A DNA stretch of 44,238 nt from Pseudomonas graminis (GTDB lineage: Bacteria > Pseudomonadota > Gammaproteobacteria > Pseudomonadales > Pseudomonadaceae), in the NCBI RefSeq assembly GCF_900111735.1, contig NZ_FOHW01000040.1, positions 1 through 44,238 of the forward strand, read 5' to 3'. This document shows positions 8,760-16,877 of the stretch, in pieces. The notes beneath the pieces are model-generated. The model was not told the DNA's origin. It saw only the letters and a list, made by a program, of their open reading frames with translations, and did not search any database. The position numbers were made by a program, and so were the translations under genes. The first letter of the stretch is position 1. Each line of letters begins with the position of its first letter.

Positions 8760-8967
8760 TAGTAGGACTGGCTTCAGCCGGGAAGGGGCCAGTGTGTGCG
8801 CCGTCAATGTTGCGGTGTGACACCTGACGCCTTCCCGGCTAAAGCCGGTCCCACAGAGCACGCGCGGGATTTAGTAGGACCGGCTTCAGCCGGGAAGGGG
8901 CCGTTGTGTGCGCCATCAATGTTGCGGTGTGACACCTGACGCCTTCCCGGCTGAAGCCGGTCCTACA
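8760..8967. repeat. Tandem REPIN pair, 112-bp period
   Basis: Two copies of an inverted REP pair lie head to tail. Left arms (GTAGGAC/T-GGCTTCAGCCGGGAAG) start near 8760 and 8872; right arms (CTTCCCGGCTA/GAAGCCGGTCC) lie at 8829-8854 and 8941-8967. The offset is 112 bp and the spacer (TGCGGTGTGACACCTGACG) is also conserved, so whole REPINs were duplicated. They fill most of the 322-bp gap between the start of ppx and the end of the ABC ATPase gene, and may separate the two minus-strand transcription units. The rest of that gap shows nothing else I can name. Confidence 0.88.
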
Positions 8968-8998
8968 ATTTGAGCCAAAGCCGGCCCTGCACCCGGAC

Positions 8999-9733
8999 TC
9001 ACCCCTGCTCAACCGACCCGATGAAATTCGCCAGCTCGGGCGTCTTGGGATTGGCCATCAATTCTTTTGGGTCGCCGACTTCATGCACCTTGCCCTGATG
9101 CATGAACACCAGTTTGTCGCCCACCTCCCGGGCGAAGCGCATTTCGTGGGTGACCATGATCAGCGTCATCCCGTCTTTGGCCAGCTCGCGAACGACCGCG
9201 AGGACTTCGTTGACCAGTTCAGGGTCGAGCGCCGAGGTGATTTCATCGCACAGCAGCACTTTGGGCGACATCGCCAGCGCACGCGCAATCGCCACGCGCT
9301 GCTGCTGACCACCGGACAGTCGGTCAGGGAAGGCGTCGAATTTCTCGCCCAGGCCCACCCGGTCGAGCATCTCTTTCGCCAGCTTTTTCGCTTCGGCTTT
9401 GGAAACCTTCTTCACCACCTGCGGTGCGAGCATTACGTTCTCGCCCACCGTCAGGTGCGGAAACAGGTTGAATTGCTGGAAGACCATGCCGACTTTCTGT
9501 CTCAGGCTGCGCAGGTCAGCCCGCGCGGCATCGAGGTATTCGCCGTCGACCTCAATCACGCCGTCATTGATCGACTCCAGCCCGTTCAGGGTGCGCAGCA
9601 ACGTGCTTTTGCCCGAACCGCTGCGCCCGATGATCGCCACAACCTGACCTTCCTCGACGCTGAGGTCGATGCCCTTGAGCACGTGGTGATCGCCGTAATA
9701 CTTGTGCAGGGCGGAAATTCTAAGCAGAGGCAT
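8999..9733 (-). CDS. Polar amino-acid ABC transporter, ATPase
   Basis: ATPase subunit of 244 residues in a GlnQ/HisP-type importer. Walker A GRSGSGKST is at residues 36-44, the signature LSGGQQQRVAIARAL is central, Walker B is LLCDEITSALDPE, and the switch His is in VTHEMRFAREV. Start at 9733 (MPLLRISALHKYYGDHHVLKG) follows the family; its first 14 bp overlap the end of the upstream permease gene, indicating translational coupling. Last gene of a four-gene minus-strand operon. Substrate is not predictable from the ATPase. Confidence 0.95.
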   Translation of the reverse strand: MPLLRISALHKYYGDHHVLKGIDLSVEEGQVVAIIGRSGSGKSTLLRTLNGLESINDGVIEVDGEYLDAARADLRSLRQKVGMVFQQFNLFPHLTVGENVMLAPQVVKKVSKAEAKKLAKEMLDRVGLGEKFDAFPDRLSGGQQQRVAIARALAMSPKVLLCDEITSALDPELVNEVLAVVRELAKDGMTLIMVTHEMRFAREVGDKLVFMHQGKVHEVGDPKELMANPKTPELANFIGSVEQG

Positions 9734-10367
9734 GAAGTCTCCTTTCCAGGTAGCGCGCGCTGAGCGACAACGGATAGCAAAGCAGGAAGTAGCCCAAGGC
9801 AACGAAGCCGTAGACCATGAAGGGCTGGAACGTAGCGTTGGCGAGCATGCCGCCGGTTTTGGTCAGCTCGGTGAAGCCGATGATCGACGTAACCGCCGTG
9901 CCTTTGACCACCTGCACCGAGAACCCCACCGTCGGCGCCACGGCGATGCGCAATGCCTGGGGCAGAATTACATAGCGCAGTTGCTCGAACGGCGTCAGCG
10001 CCAGACTCGCGGAAGCTTCCCACTGGCCGTTGGAAATCGACTCCACGCAGCCCCGCCATATCTCAGCCAGGTACGCACTGGTGAACAACGTCAGCGCCAG
10101 CGCCGCGGCGAACCAGGGCGAAATGTCGATGCCCATCAGCGCCACGCCGAAGAACACCAGAAAAAGCTGCATCAACAACGGTGTGCCTTGAAACAGCTCG
10201 ATGTAACAGCGCGCAAGCCTGCGCGGGACTGGCTTCTCGGAGATGCGCAGGGTCATCACCAGCAACCCGATCACGCCGCCGCCGATGAACGCCACCAGCG
10301 ACAGCGCCAGTGTCCATTGCAGGCCGGTCAACAAGTTGCGCACGATGTCCCAAAGGGTGAAATCCAT
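9720..10367 (-). CDS. Polar amino-acid ABC transporter, permease 2
   Basis: Inner-membrane permease of 215 residues (HisM/GlnP family) with about five membrane helices. The EAA loop that contacts the ATPase is visible as QWEASASLALTPFEQLRYV followed by ILPQALR. The start MDFTLWDIVRNLLTG at 10367 overlaps the stop of permease 1 by one base (TGATG arrangement), and its own stop lies inside the ATPase gene. It pairs with the 221-residue permease to form the membrane heterodimer. Confidence 0.93.
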   Translation of the reverse strand: MDFTLWDIVRNLLTGLQWTLALSLVAFIGGGVIGLLVMTLRISEKPVPRRLARCYIELFQGTPLLMQLFLVFFGVALMGIDISPWFAAALALTLFTSAYLAEIWRGCVESISNGQWEASASLALTPFEQLRYVILPQALRIAVAPTVGFSVQVVKGTAVTSIIGFTELTKTGGMLANATFQPFMVYGFVALGYFLLCYPLSLSARYLERRLHASA

Positions 10368-11032
10368 CAGCGGCTCCTCGCGATGTAGCGTCGACCGATC
10401 CATGCCAGTAACTGACGCACCAGCAGCGCCATGCACAGGTAGATCAGCGTGGTAATGATGTACGTCTCAAACGAGCGGAAATTGCGCGATTGAATGAAGT
10501 TCGCGGCGAAGCTCAGTTCCTCGGTGGCGATCTGCGAGCAGACCGCCGAGCCGAGCATGACGATGATGATCTGGCTGCTCAGCGCCGGCCAGACCTTGCC
10601 CAGTGCCGGGACCAGTACCACGTGGCGGAAGGTCTCGAAGCGGGTCATCGCCAGCGCGGCAGACGCCTCGATCTGACCGCGCGGAATCGCCTGCACGCCC
10701 GCACGGATGATTTCCGTGGAATAGGCGCCGAGGTTGATGACCATCGCCAGCACGGCGGCCTGCCACTCCGATATCTGCAGGCCCAGCGACGGCAATCCGA
10801 AGAAGATGAAAAACAACTGCACCAGAAACGGCGTGTTGCGGATCAGCTCGACATAGACACCGAAAATGGCCGAGAACGGCTGGATTTTCCACGCCCTGAC
10901 AATCGCCCCGACGATGCCAAGACTGACGCCGAGCAGGGTGCCGATCGCGGTCAGCTCCAGCGTGAACAGTGCGCCGCGCAGGAGCAGGTCAGTGTTTTGC
11001 AGGACCGGGATAAAGTCGAACTGGTAAGCCAT
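10367..11032 (-). CDS. Polar amino-acid ABC transporter, permease 1
   Basis: Inner-membrane permease of 221 residues of the HisQ/GltJ type. Several membrane segments are evident, with NTPFLVQLFFIFFGLP characteristic of amino-acid permeases and the EAA loop QIEASAALAMTRFETFRHV. The start MAYQFDFIPVLQNTDLLLRG is preceded by a 23-bp gap from the binding-protein gene. The stop overlaps the start of permease 2, so the membrane subunits are coupled. Confidence 0.93.
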   Translation of the reverse strand: MAYQFDFIPVLQNTDLLLRGALFTLELTAIGTLLGVSLGIVGAIVRAWKIQPFSAIFGVYVELIRNTPFLVQLFFIFFGLPSLGLQISEWQAAVLAMVINLGAYSTEIIRAGVQAIPRGQIEASAALAMTRFETFRHVVLVPALGKVWPALSSQIIIVMLGSAVCSQIATEELSFAANFIQSRNFRSFETYIITTLIYLCMALLVRQLLAWIGRRYIARSR

Positions 11033-11055
11033 TTAAGCGCCTCGGCAGTCGATGA

Positions 11056-11841
11056 TCAGAGGTCGGCAGGCAGTGGCTGCTTGAGCCAGGTCTGCGCGTT
11101 CTTCTCCAGCGCGCCGTCTTTCTTCGCCGCTTCGAGGATCTCGTTCACTTTGGCGAGCAACTCGGGCTGACCTTTGTTCACGCCCACATAGACTGGCGAG
11201 TCCTTGAGCTTCACTTTCAGCTCAGGAATGCGCTTGGGGTTCTTCTCGCTGATGGCGACCATCACCACGTTGCCGCTGGCGATCAGGTCGGTCTGCTTGG
11301 CCAGGTAGGCCGCTATGGTCGAGTTGTTGTCTTCGAAGCGTTTGATCGTTGCTTCCTTCGGTGCGACGGCGGTCAGCTCGATGTCCTCGATGGCACCACG
11401 GGTCACGCTGATTGTCTTGCCCTTCAGGTCGTCCACGGTTTTAACCGCGTCTTCAGGCGGGCCGAACACCGCGAGGTAGAACGGCGCGTAAGCGCGAGAG
11501 AAGTCGATGACCTTTTCGCGGTCCGGGTTTTTACCGAGGCTAGAAATGACCAGGTCGACCTTGCCAGTGGTCAGGTACGGGATGCGGTTGGTGCTGTTGA
11601 CCGGGGTCAGCTCAAGTTTGACCTTCAACTGGTTGGCGATGAGCTGTGCGGTGTCGATATCCAGGCCGCGCGGCTTCATGTCGGGGCCGACCGAGCCGAA
11701 GGGCGGGAAATCTTGCGGGACAGCGACTTTCAACGTGCCACGGGCGGTCACATCATCCAGACCATTAGCGTGGGCAGGGGCCTGGCCGAGCATGAGGCTG
11801 GCAAACAGTGCGGCGAGCAGGGCGCTGTAACGCTGGGTCAT
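11056..11841 (-). CDS. Amino-acid ABC transporter, periplasmic binding protein
   Basis: Solute-binding protein of 261 residues (SBP_bac_3, family 3). The signal peptide MTQRYSALLAALFASLMLG ends at about AHA-NGLDD. The mature part has RGTLKVAVPQDFPPFGSVG, then PRGLDIDTAQLIANQL and TGKVDLVISSLGKNPDREK, the usual ligand-binding blocks. First gene of the operon, divergent from the GntR-type regulator 266 bp away, which probably controls it. The ligand is likely a polar amino acid or derivative, but I cannot assign which. Confidence 0.93.
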   Translation of the reverse strand: MTQRYSALLAALFASLMLGQAPAHANGLDDVTARGTLKVAVPQDFPPFGSVGPDMKPRGLDIDTAQLIANQLKVKLELTPVNSTNRIPYLTTGKVDLVISSLGKNPDREKVIDFSRAYAPFYLAVFGPPEDAVKTVDDLKGKTISVTRGAIEDIELTAVAPKEATIKRFEDNNSTIAAYLAKQTDLIASGNVVMVAISEKNPKRIPELKVKLKDSPVYVGVNKGQPELLAKVNEILEAAKKDGALEKNAQTWLKQPLPADL

Positions 11842-11965
11842 GTGGTGTCTCCGAATCGATCAATGTGCAGGCGAAGCCCGGGTGATGGCCAAGCACTAGT
11901 GCACAGCCCATGCCAGACGCTGGTTTGCGACCGTGGAATGCGGGCCGCAGGCGTGATCCGGTCTA

Positions 11966-11980
11966 ACTGGTCTGAACAGT
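11966..11980. promoter_or_regulatory. Candidate FadR/GntR-family operator
   Basis: The 15-bp sequence ACTGGTCTGAACAGT is an imperfect palindrome between the ABC operon and its divergent regulator. TGGTCTGAACA within it fits the FCD-type GntR operator pattern TNGTNNNACNA with one mismatch, and a second GGTCTAAC lies immediately upstream (11960-11967). Position and symmetry suggest autoregulation and control of the transporter; this is inference. Confidence 0.45.
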
Positions 11981-12107
11981 GAATAGGCGAGTCGCCCCGC
12001 TTTGGCGCGCCCGAAAGGCCCGGCGCCCCTACCTTGGGCGTCACTTGCCGGATGTCTCCGATGGGGATACAAGGGATTTTTCCTACGGTTTACGCACCTT
12101 AATTGCC

Positions 12108-12812
12108 ATGCATCCGAGCCCTGTCGCTGTGCCTGAAGCCGCCTTCCAGGCGATCCGCAAATTGATCGCCGAGCAGGGCTATGTGCCCGGCGACAGCCTG
12201 CCATCTCAGCGGGATCTGGCGATTCGTCTGGGCGTCAGTCGCGCTTCGTTGCGTGAGGCGTTGTCGTCATTGAGCGCCCTGGGGCTGATCAGTGTGCAGC
12301 CCGGCAAAGGCGTCTTCGTACAGGCGGTTTCTGAACCACAACGGAGCACGGACGGATTTTCCTGGCCGTATGCGGCGCACGCATCACCTGCTGAGACTTT
12401 TCAGTTGCGCTATGCGTTGGAAGGTTTCGCTGCCGGGCTCGCAGCGGTCACGCTGACGGCCGACGAGCGCGATGTACTGGAAGATAACGTCGAAGCCATG
12501 CGCCTTGAGCTCAAGGCAGCGGATTTTGAATGCGCGGCCCGGCTGGACTTTGATTTCCACCGGCGCATCCTCGTCGCCAGTGGCAATCAGGCGATTCTGG
12601 GGATCATCACCACCAGCGCCGACATTTTTCTGGAGAGCCAGAAGCTGCCTTTTATTCGGGCGGGCAGGGCCATGGAAACCTGGCAGGAGCATCGCAAGAT
12701 CCTGCGGGCGTTGGCGCGGAACGCGTCTGGCCCGGCGCAGAAAGCCATGCAGGAGCATATCCGTGGCGCGGCGTTACGCACCGGCATCGTGTTCGTCGCG
12801 CCCTCGGGTTGA
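12108..12812 (+). CDS. FadR-subfamily GntR transcriptional regulator
   Basis: DNA-binding regulator of 234 residues. The N-terminal winged helix-turn-helix spans about residues 10-72, with LPSQRDLAIRLGVSRASLRE at 31-50 and the wing VQPGKGVFV. An all-helical FCD effector domain follows, with the metal/ligand pattern visible as DFDFHRRI, then the helix QEHRKILRAL and a His-containing QEHIRGA. The start at 12108 (MHPSPVAVPEAAFQAI) is preferred over the upstream 11979, which lies in the intergenic region. It diverges from the ABC transporter operon and probably represses it until the amino-acid-like ligand binds. Confidence 0.9.
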   Translation: MHPSPVAVPEAAFQAIRKLIAEQGYVPGDSLPSQRDLAIRLGVSRASLREALSSLSALGLISVQPGKGVFVQAVSEPQRSTDGFSWPYAAHASPAETFQLRYALEGFAAGLAAVTLTADERDVLEDNVEAMRLELKAADFECAARLDFDFHRRILVASGNQAILGIITTSADIFLESQKLPFIRAGRAMETWQEHRKILRALARNASGPAQKAMQEHIRGAALRTGIVFVAPSG

Positions 12813-12867
12813 GACCGTTGATTGACGCAACCATACCGAGTCATAGCTAGAGACAATTAACCCCGGC

Positions 12868-12896
12868 TTCCTGTCACCGCGTGACACAGTTATGAT
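12868..12896 (+). promoter_or_regulatory. Possible trxA promoter
   Basis: TATGAT at 12891-12896 is a good -10 hexamer 39 bp before the trxA start. The -35 candidate TTCCTG (12868-12873) at 17-bp spacing is weak. Proposed from pattern and position only. Confidence 0.4.
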
Positions 12897-12934
12897 GGCC
12901 CACGTTTTTTTGCCTATGACCTCGGAGAAATCTC

Positions 12935-13264
12935 ATGAGTAACGACCTGATCAAACACGTCAGCGACGCGAGCTTCGACGCCGATGTCCTGAAGGCTACC
13001 GGCCCTGTACTGGTGGATTACTGGGCTGAATGGTGTGGCCCATGCAAAATGATTGCACCGGTTCTGGATGACCTCGCTACCCACTACGAGGGCAAGCTGA
13101 CCATCGCCAAGCTGAACATCGACGACAATCAGGAAACCCCGGCCAAGCACGGCGTTCGTGGTATCCCGACCCTGATGCTGTTCAAGGACGGTGAAGTCGC
13201 GGCGACCAAGGTCGGCGCACTGTCCAAGTCGCAGTTGCAAGCGTTCCTCGACGCCAACATCTGA
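12935..13264 (+). CDS. trxA: Thioredoxin 1
   Basis: Thioredoxin of 109 residues, the general cytoplasmic disulfide reductase. The active site WCGPC is at C34 and C37, preceded by VDYWAE, and the cis-proline loop GIPTL is at P78. Length and motifs match E. coli TrxA. The start at 12935 follows a GGAG ribosome site. An intrinsic terminator follows directly, so it is probably monocistronic, upstream of rho as in most gammaproteobacteria. Confidence 0.98.
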   Translation: MSNDLIKHVSDASFDADVLKATGPVLVDYWAEWCGPCKMIAPVLDDLATHYEGKLTIAKLNIDDNQETPAKHGVRGIPTLMLFKDGEVAATKVGALSKSQLQAFLDANI

Positions 13265-13275
13265 TGACGATATAG

Positions 13276-13300
13276 CCCCGCAAATCGCGGGGTTTATTTC
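13276..13300 (+). terminator. Intrinsic terminator of trxA
   Basis: Perfect stem CCCCGC (13276-13281) and GCGGGG (13287-13292) with a five-base loop, followed by TTTATTTC. It lies 12 bp after the trxA stop. Confidence 0.88.
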
Positions 13301-13311
13301 TGGCGTCGTAC

Positions 13312-13492
13312 TAGACGCTTAGAAAATCAAGTGGTACATTCGGCCCCGCAACGGCTTCTCCGTTGCCCCCTGCTAGCCGTCGCCGACGCTCTCCTTTCGA
13401 TTTGTACGCGATCCTGTCGCCTTCTCTGCGGCGCGGCCTCATTAAGCCAAAAGCTTAATTTCCCCCTCCATACATGATTACGTCATTCCTAT
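13312..13492 (+). promoter_or_regulatory. rho promoter and leader
   Basis: A possible promoter is TAGACG (13312-13317), 17 bp, TACATT (13335-13340). The following leader has a hairpin GCAACGG/CCGTTGC (13348-13354, 13360-13366) and then a long pyrimidine-rich, G-poor stretch (about 13366-13492, e.g. CGACGCTCTCCTTTCG), as expected of a rut-like Rho-loading region. In E. coli rho is autoregulated by Rho-dependent termination in its leader; the same here is inference. Confidence 0.45.
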
Positions 13493-14752
13493 ATGAACCT
13501 GACTGAACTCAAGCAAAAGCCTATTACCGATCTGCTCGAAATGGCCGAACAGATGGGCATAGAAAATATGGCCCGTTCGCGCAAGCAGGACGTGATTTTC
13601 TCCCTGCTGAAGAAGCACGCGAAAAGCGGCGAGGAAATCTCGGGTGACGGCGTGCTGGAGATCCTCCAGGATGGCTTCGGCTTCCTCCGTTCTGCAGACG
13701 CCTCCTACCTTGCCGGCCCAGACGACATTTACGTCTCGCCCAGCCAGATCCGCCGTTTCAACCTGCGCACGGGCGACACCATTGTCGGCAAGATCCGTCC
13801 GCCGAAGGAAGGCGAGCGTTACTTCGCACTGCTCAAGGTCGACACCATCAACTTCGACCGTCCAGAAAACGCGAAGAACAAGATTCTGTTCGAAAACCTG
13901 ACGCCGCTGTTCCCGACCATTCGCATGAAGATGGAAGCCGGTAACGGTTCCACCGAAGACCTCACCGGTCGCGTCATCGATCTGTGTGCCCCGATCGGTA
14001 AAGGTCAGCGCGGTCTGATCGTTGCTCCGCCAAAAGCGGGCAAGACCATCATGCTGCAGAACATCGCGTCGAACATCACGCGCAACAATCCTGAAGTCCA
14101 TCTGATCGTTCTGCTGATCGATGAGCGTCCGGAAGAAGTCACCGAAATGCAGCGCACCGTGCGCGGCGAAGTGGTTGCTTCCACCTTTGACGAGCCACCT
14201 ACCCGTCACGTGCAGGTCGCCGAAATGGTGATCGAAAAGGCCAAGCGCCTCGTTGAGCACAAGAAAGACGTGGTCATCCTGCTCGACTCCATCACCCGTC
14301 TGGCTCGCGCCTACAACACCGTCATTCCGAGCTCCGGCAAGGTCCTGACCGGTGGTGTCGATGCACACGCCCTCGAGAAGCCAAAGCGTTTCTTCGGTGC
14401 GGCACGTAACATCGAAGAAGGCGGCTCGCTGACCATCATCGCCACGGCACTGGTTGAAACCGGCTCGAAGATGGACGAAGTGATCTACGAAGAATTCAAA
14501 GGTACCGGCAACATGGAGCTGCCTCTGGATCGCAAGATCGCAGAGAAGCGCGTCTTCCCGGCCATCAACATCAACCGTTCCGGCACACGCCGCGAAGAGT
14601 TGCTGACGGCCGACGACGAGTTGCAGCGCATGTGGATCCTGCGCAAGCTGCTGCATCCTATGGATGAAGTCGCAGCCATCGAGTTCTTGATCGACAAGCT
14701 GAAACAGACCAAGACCAACGATGAGTTCTTCCTGTCGATGAAGCGCAAGTAA
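13493..14752 (+). CDS. rho: Transcription termination factor Rho
   Basis: RNA-dependent hexameric ATPase and helicase, 419 residues, the same length as in E. coli. The N-terminal helical domain (MNLTELKQKPITDLLEMAEQ) is followed by the cold-shock-like RNA-binding domain with GFGFLRS (61-67). The ATPase core has Walker A PPKAGKT (about 179-185), Walker B VVILLDSITRLARA, and the R-loop region GAARNIEEGGSLTII. The start at 13493 follows a weak ribosome site. It is monocistronic, ending at an intrinsic terminator. Confidence 0.98.
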   Translation: MNLTELKQKPITDLLEMAEQMGIENMARSRKQDVIFSLLKKHAKSGEEISGDGVLEILQDGFGFLRSADASYLAGPDDIYVSPSQIRRFNLRTGDTIVGKIRPPKEGERYFALLKVDTINFDRPENAKNKILFENLTPLFPTIRMKMEAGNGSTEDLTGRVIDLCAPIGKGQRGLIVAPPKAGKTIMLQNIASNITRNNPEVHLIVLLIDERPEEVTEMQRTVRGEVVASTFDEPPTRHVQVAEMVIEKAKRLVEHKKDVVILLDSITRLARAYNTVIPSSGKVLTGGVDAHALEKPKRFFGAARNIEEGGSLTIIATALVETGSKMDEVIYEEFKGTGNMELPLDRKIAEKRVFPAININRSGTRREELLTADDELQRMWILRKLLHPMDEVAAIEFLIDKLKQTKTNDEFFLSMKRK

Positions 14753-14780
14753 CACCCTGCGCTGAACCGACCGTAGAAAA

Positions 14781-14809
14781 ATGGTGTCCTTCTGGACGCC
14801 ATTTTTTTT
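14781..14809 (+). terminator. Intrinsic terminator of rho
   Basis: Stem ATGGTGTCC (14781-14789) and GGACGCCAT (14794-14802), with one G-T pair and a TTCT loop, followed by eight T residues. A preceding A-run extends the stem. Confidence 0.88.
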
Positions 14810-14848
14810 GACCTTTTCTGTAGATATCTCCCGTAGACAAGGAGCGTC

Positions 14849-16807
14849 ATGCACACGTTTGGCAATCGTCGCGATATCGATGGACTTCGCGCCCTGGCCG
14901 TGGTCCCGGTGCTGTTGTTTCATTTCGGTCTGGGCCTGAGCGGCGGCTTCGTCGGTGTTGATGTGTTCTTCGTCATCTCCGGCTACCTGATCACGTCCAT
15001 CATCTTCCGCGAGATCAGTGCAGGGCGATTCAGCTTTGTCGATTTCTGGGCCCGTCGCGCGCGACGCATAGTCCCTGCCGTGACCGTTGTCGTACTGGCC
15101 ACGTTGGCGTTTGGCTGGATCTTGCTGACGCCCAAGCACTACGCCGAGTTGGGCCGGGAAGTGCGCTATCAGTCGATGTTCATGTCCAACCTGCTGTTCA
15201 TGCGGCAGGACGGCTACTTCGATTCCGCCTCAGACTTCAAACCGCTTCTTCACACCTGGTCACTGGCGGTGGAAGAGCAGTACTACATTTTCTTCCCGCT
15301 GCTGATGGTTTTGGCGACGCGGTACGTGCGGCACTGGCGCTGGTTGCTGCTCGGCTTGCTGGTGCTGTCGTTCGGGCTGAACATCTGGGCGATCAAGCAC
15401 AAACCCGAAGCTGCATTCTTTCTGCTGCCGATGCGTGCATGGGAACTGCTGTGCGGAGCGATGCTGGCCATCGCGCCTGCGCCTAAACGTCCGCTGCCGA
15501 GCTGGGTGTACCAGACGGTCAGCCTGAGCGGCTTTGCGGCGGTCGTGCTGGCGATGCTGAGTTTTGACAAAACCACGCAATTCCCCGGCTGGGCGGCGCT
15601 GCTGCCGGTTCTTGGCACCACGGCGATGATCTGGGCCAACGGTCATCCCGCGTCATGGGTTGGGCGTTTGCTGAGCATCAAACCACTGGTGGCAATTGGT
15701 CTCATCTCCTACTCGCTGTACCTGTGGCATTGGCCGATCCATGTCTACGCCAACGCGATCTCCGTCGACGGTATTTCCGACCTGGAAGCGATCGGCTGGA
15801 TCCTTCTGGCGGGCGCGCTCGCTTGGCTGAGCTGGCGCTTCGTTGAGCTGCCATTCCGTGAGCGCCGCGTGCTGGCTGGCCGCAAGCCGGTGCTGATTGG
15901 CGGCTTGATTACCTTGGCCGTTTTAGCGCTGGTAGGGCAGGCGGTACGCTCCAGCGATGGTGTGCCGCAACGCATTTCGGGTCAGGCCCTTGCGTATGCG
16001 CAGTCGCAGGAATGGAACGCCGGGCAGATGGACTGTTTCTTGCTGGGATCAAAGAAGAGCCAGGGGCTGGACAAACTCTGTCGGGCAGGTGGGAAGGAGG
16101 ACGCGCCGCCATCTCATCTCATCTGGGGCGACAGTCATGCGGCCGCCCTTTGGCCTGGCGTGAAAAACGCAGCCGAGCGGGCGCATGTGCCTGTCTGGCT
16201 CGCGAGCTTGAGCGGCTGTCCGCCCCTTGTCAGCACCGCAACAAGCAAGCGCTGCCAGGACTTCAACGCGTTGAACGTCGAGCGCGTTCGGGCACAGAAA
16301 ATCTCTGACGTGACGCTGGCCGCGCGCTGGAGTTTGTACATCTACGGCCTGGAAGACGGCAACAAGAGCAACGTGCTGCTGAAAAACGAATCCATTGCTC
16401 AAAACCAAGCGTATTTTGCCGACGCCTTAAAAGCCCAAATCGCCGAATTGCGGGCGGCCGGGGCGCAGGTCTGGTTGTTCAAGGAAGTGCCGCAGCAACG
16501 CAAGGGCGCTATTGAAAGACTGAGCAGCCTTGCGAGAGTCGGCCGCTCGGCTGCGCAGGTTGGACGTCCGCTGGCAGAGCTCGATGCTCGGCAGGCATTC
16601 ATCAATCAGTTGTTCGCCAGCCTGAGTGAGGCGGATGCAGGCATTCACCTGATCGATCCTAAACCACTGCTGTGCGAAGGCGGCCTGTGCCGTGCCGAAG
16701 TTGACGGGCGTTCGCTGTACAAGGACGAAGATCACCTTTCGGATCTGGGCGGCGAGAAGATGGAGCCGCTGTTCACGCCGATATTCCGCGAAACACCGCG
16801 TATTTGA
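14849..16807 (+). CDS. OafA/YrhL-type O-acyltransferase with SGNH domain
   Basis: Inner-membrane O-acyltransferase of 652 residues that probably acetylates a surface polysaccharide such as O-antigen. The N-terminal acyltransferase-3 domain starts RRDIDGLRALAVVPVLLFHF (catalytic His at the end) with VDVFFVISGYLITSII, and spans about ten membrane helices to about residue 370. A periplasmic SGNH-hydrolase-like domain follows: block I is LIWGDSHAAALWPG (Asp-Ser nucleophile) and the Asp-His pair is in DEDHLSDLGGEKM. This two-domain layout matches O-antigen acetylases. The gene sits alone between rho and ubiD, the position of an annotated O-antigen acetylase in P. aeruginosa (from memory). Confidence 0.92.
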   Translation: MHTFGNRRDIDGLRALAVVPVLLFHFGLGLSGGFVGVDVFFVISGYLITSIIFREISAGRFSFVDFWARRARRIVPAVTVVVLATLAFGWILLTPKHYAELGREVRYQSMFMSNLLFMRQDGYFDSASDFKPLLHTWSLAVEEQYYIFFPLLMVLATRYVRHWRWLLLGLLVLSFGLNIWAIKHKPEAAFFLLPMRAWELLCGAMLAIAPAPKRPLPSWVYQTVSLSGFAAVVLAMLSFDKTTQFPGWAALLPVLGTTAMIWANGHPASWVGRLLSIKPLVAIGLISYSLYLWHWPIHVYANAISVDGISDLEAIGWILLAGALAWLSWRFVELPFRERRVLAGRKPVLIGGLITLAVLALVGQAVRSSDGVPQRISGQALAYAQSQEWNAGQMDCFLLGSKKSQGLDKLCRAGGKEDAPPSHLIWGDSHAAALWPGVKNAAERAHVPVWLASLSGCPPLVSTATSKRCQDFNALNVERVRAQKISDVTLAARWSLYIYGLEDGNKSNVLLKNESIAQNQAYFADALKAQIAELRAAGAQVWLFKEVPQQRKGAIERLSSLARVGRSAAQVGRPLAELDARQAFINQLFASLSEADAGIHLIDPKPLLCEGGLCRAEVDGRSLYKDEDHLSDLGGEKMEPLFTPIFRETPRI

Positions 16808-16877
16808 GTTGGACACAAGCTGCCCTCTGCGGTCATAGCAGGTAGGATGTGCATCTATTTGGTGAGTGGCCGGGTTA

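Noticed and set aside
13478..15139. 553-codon frame opposite rho
   Set aside because: Antisense shadow of rho and of the acyltransferase start; no domain recognised.
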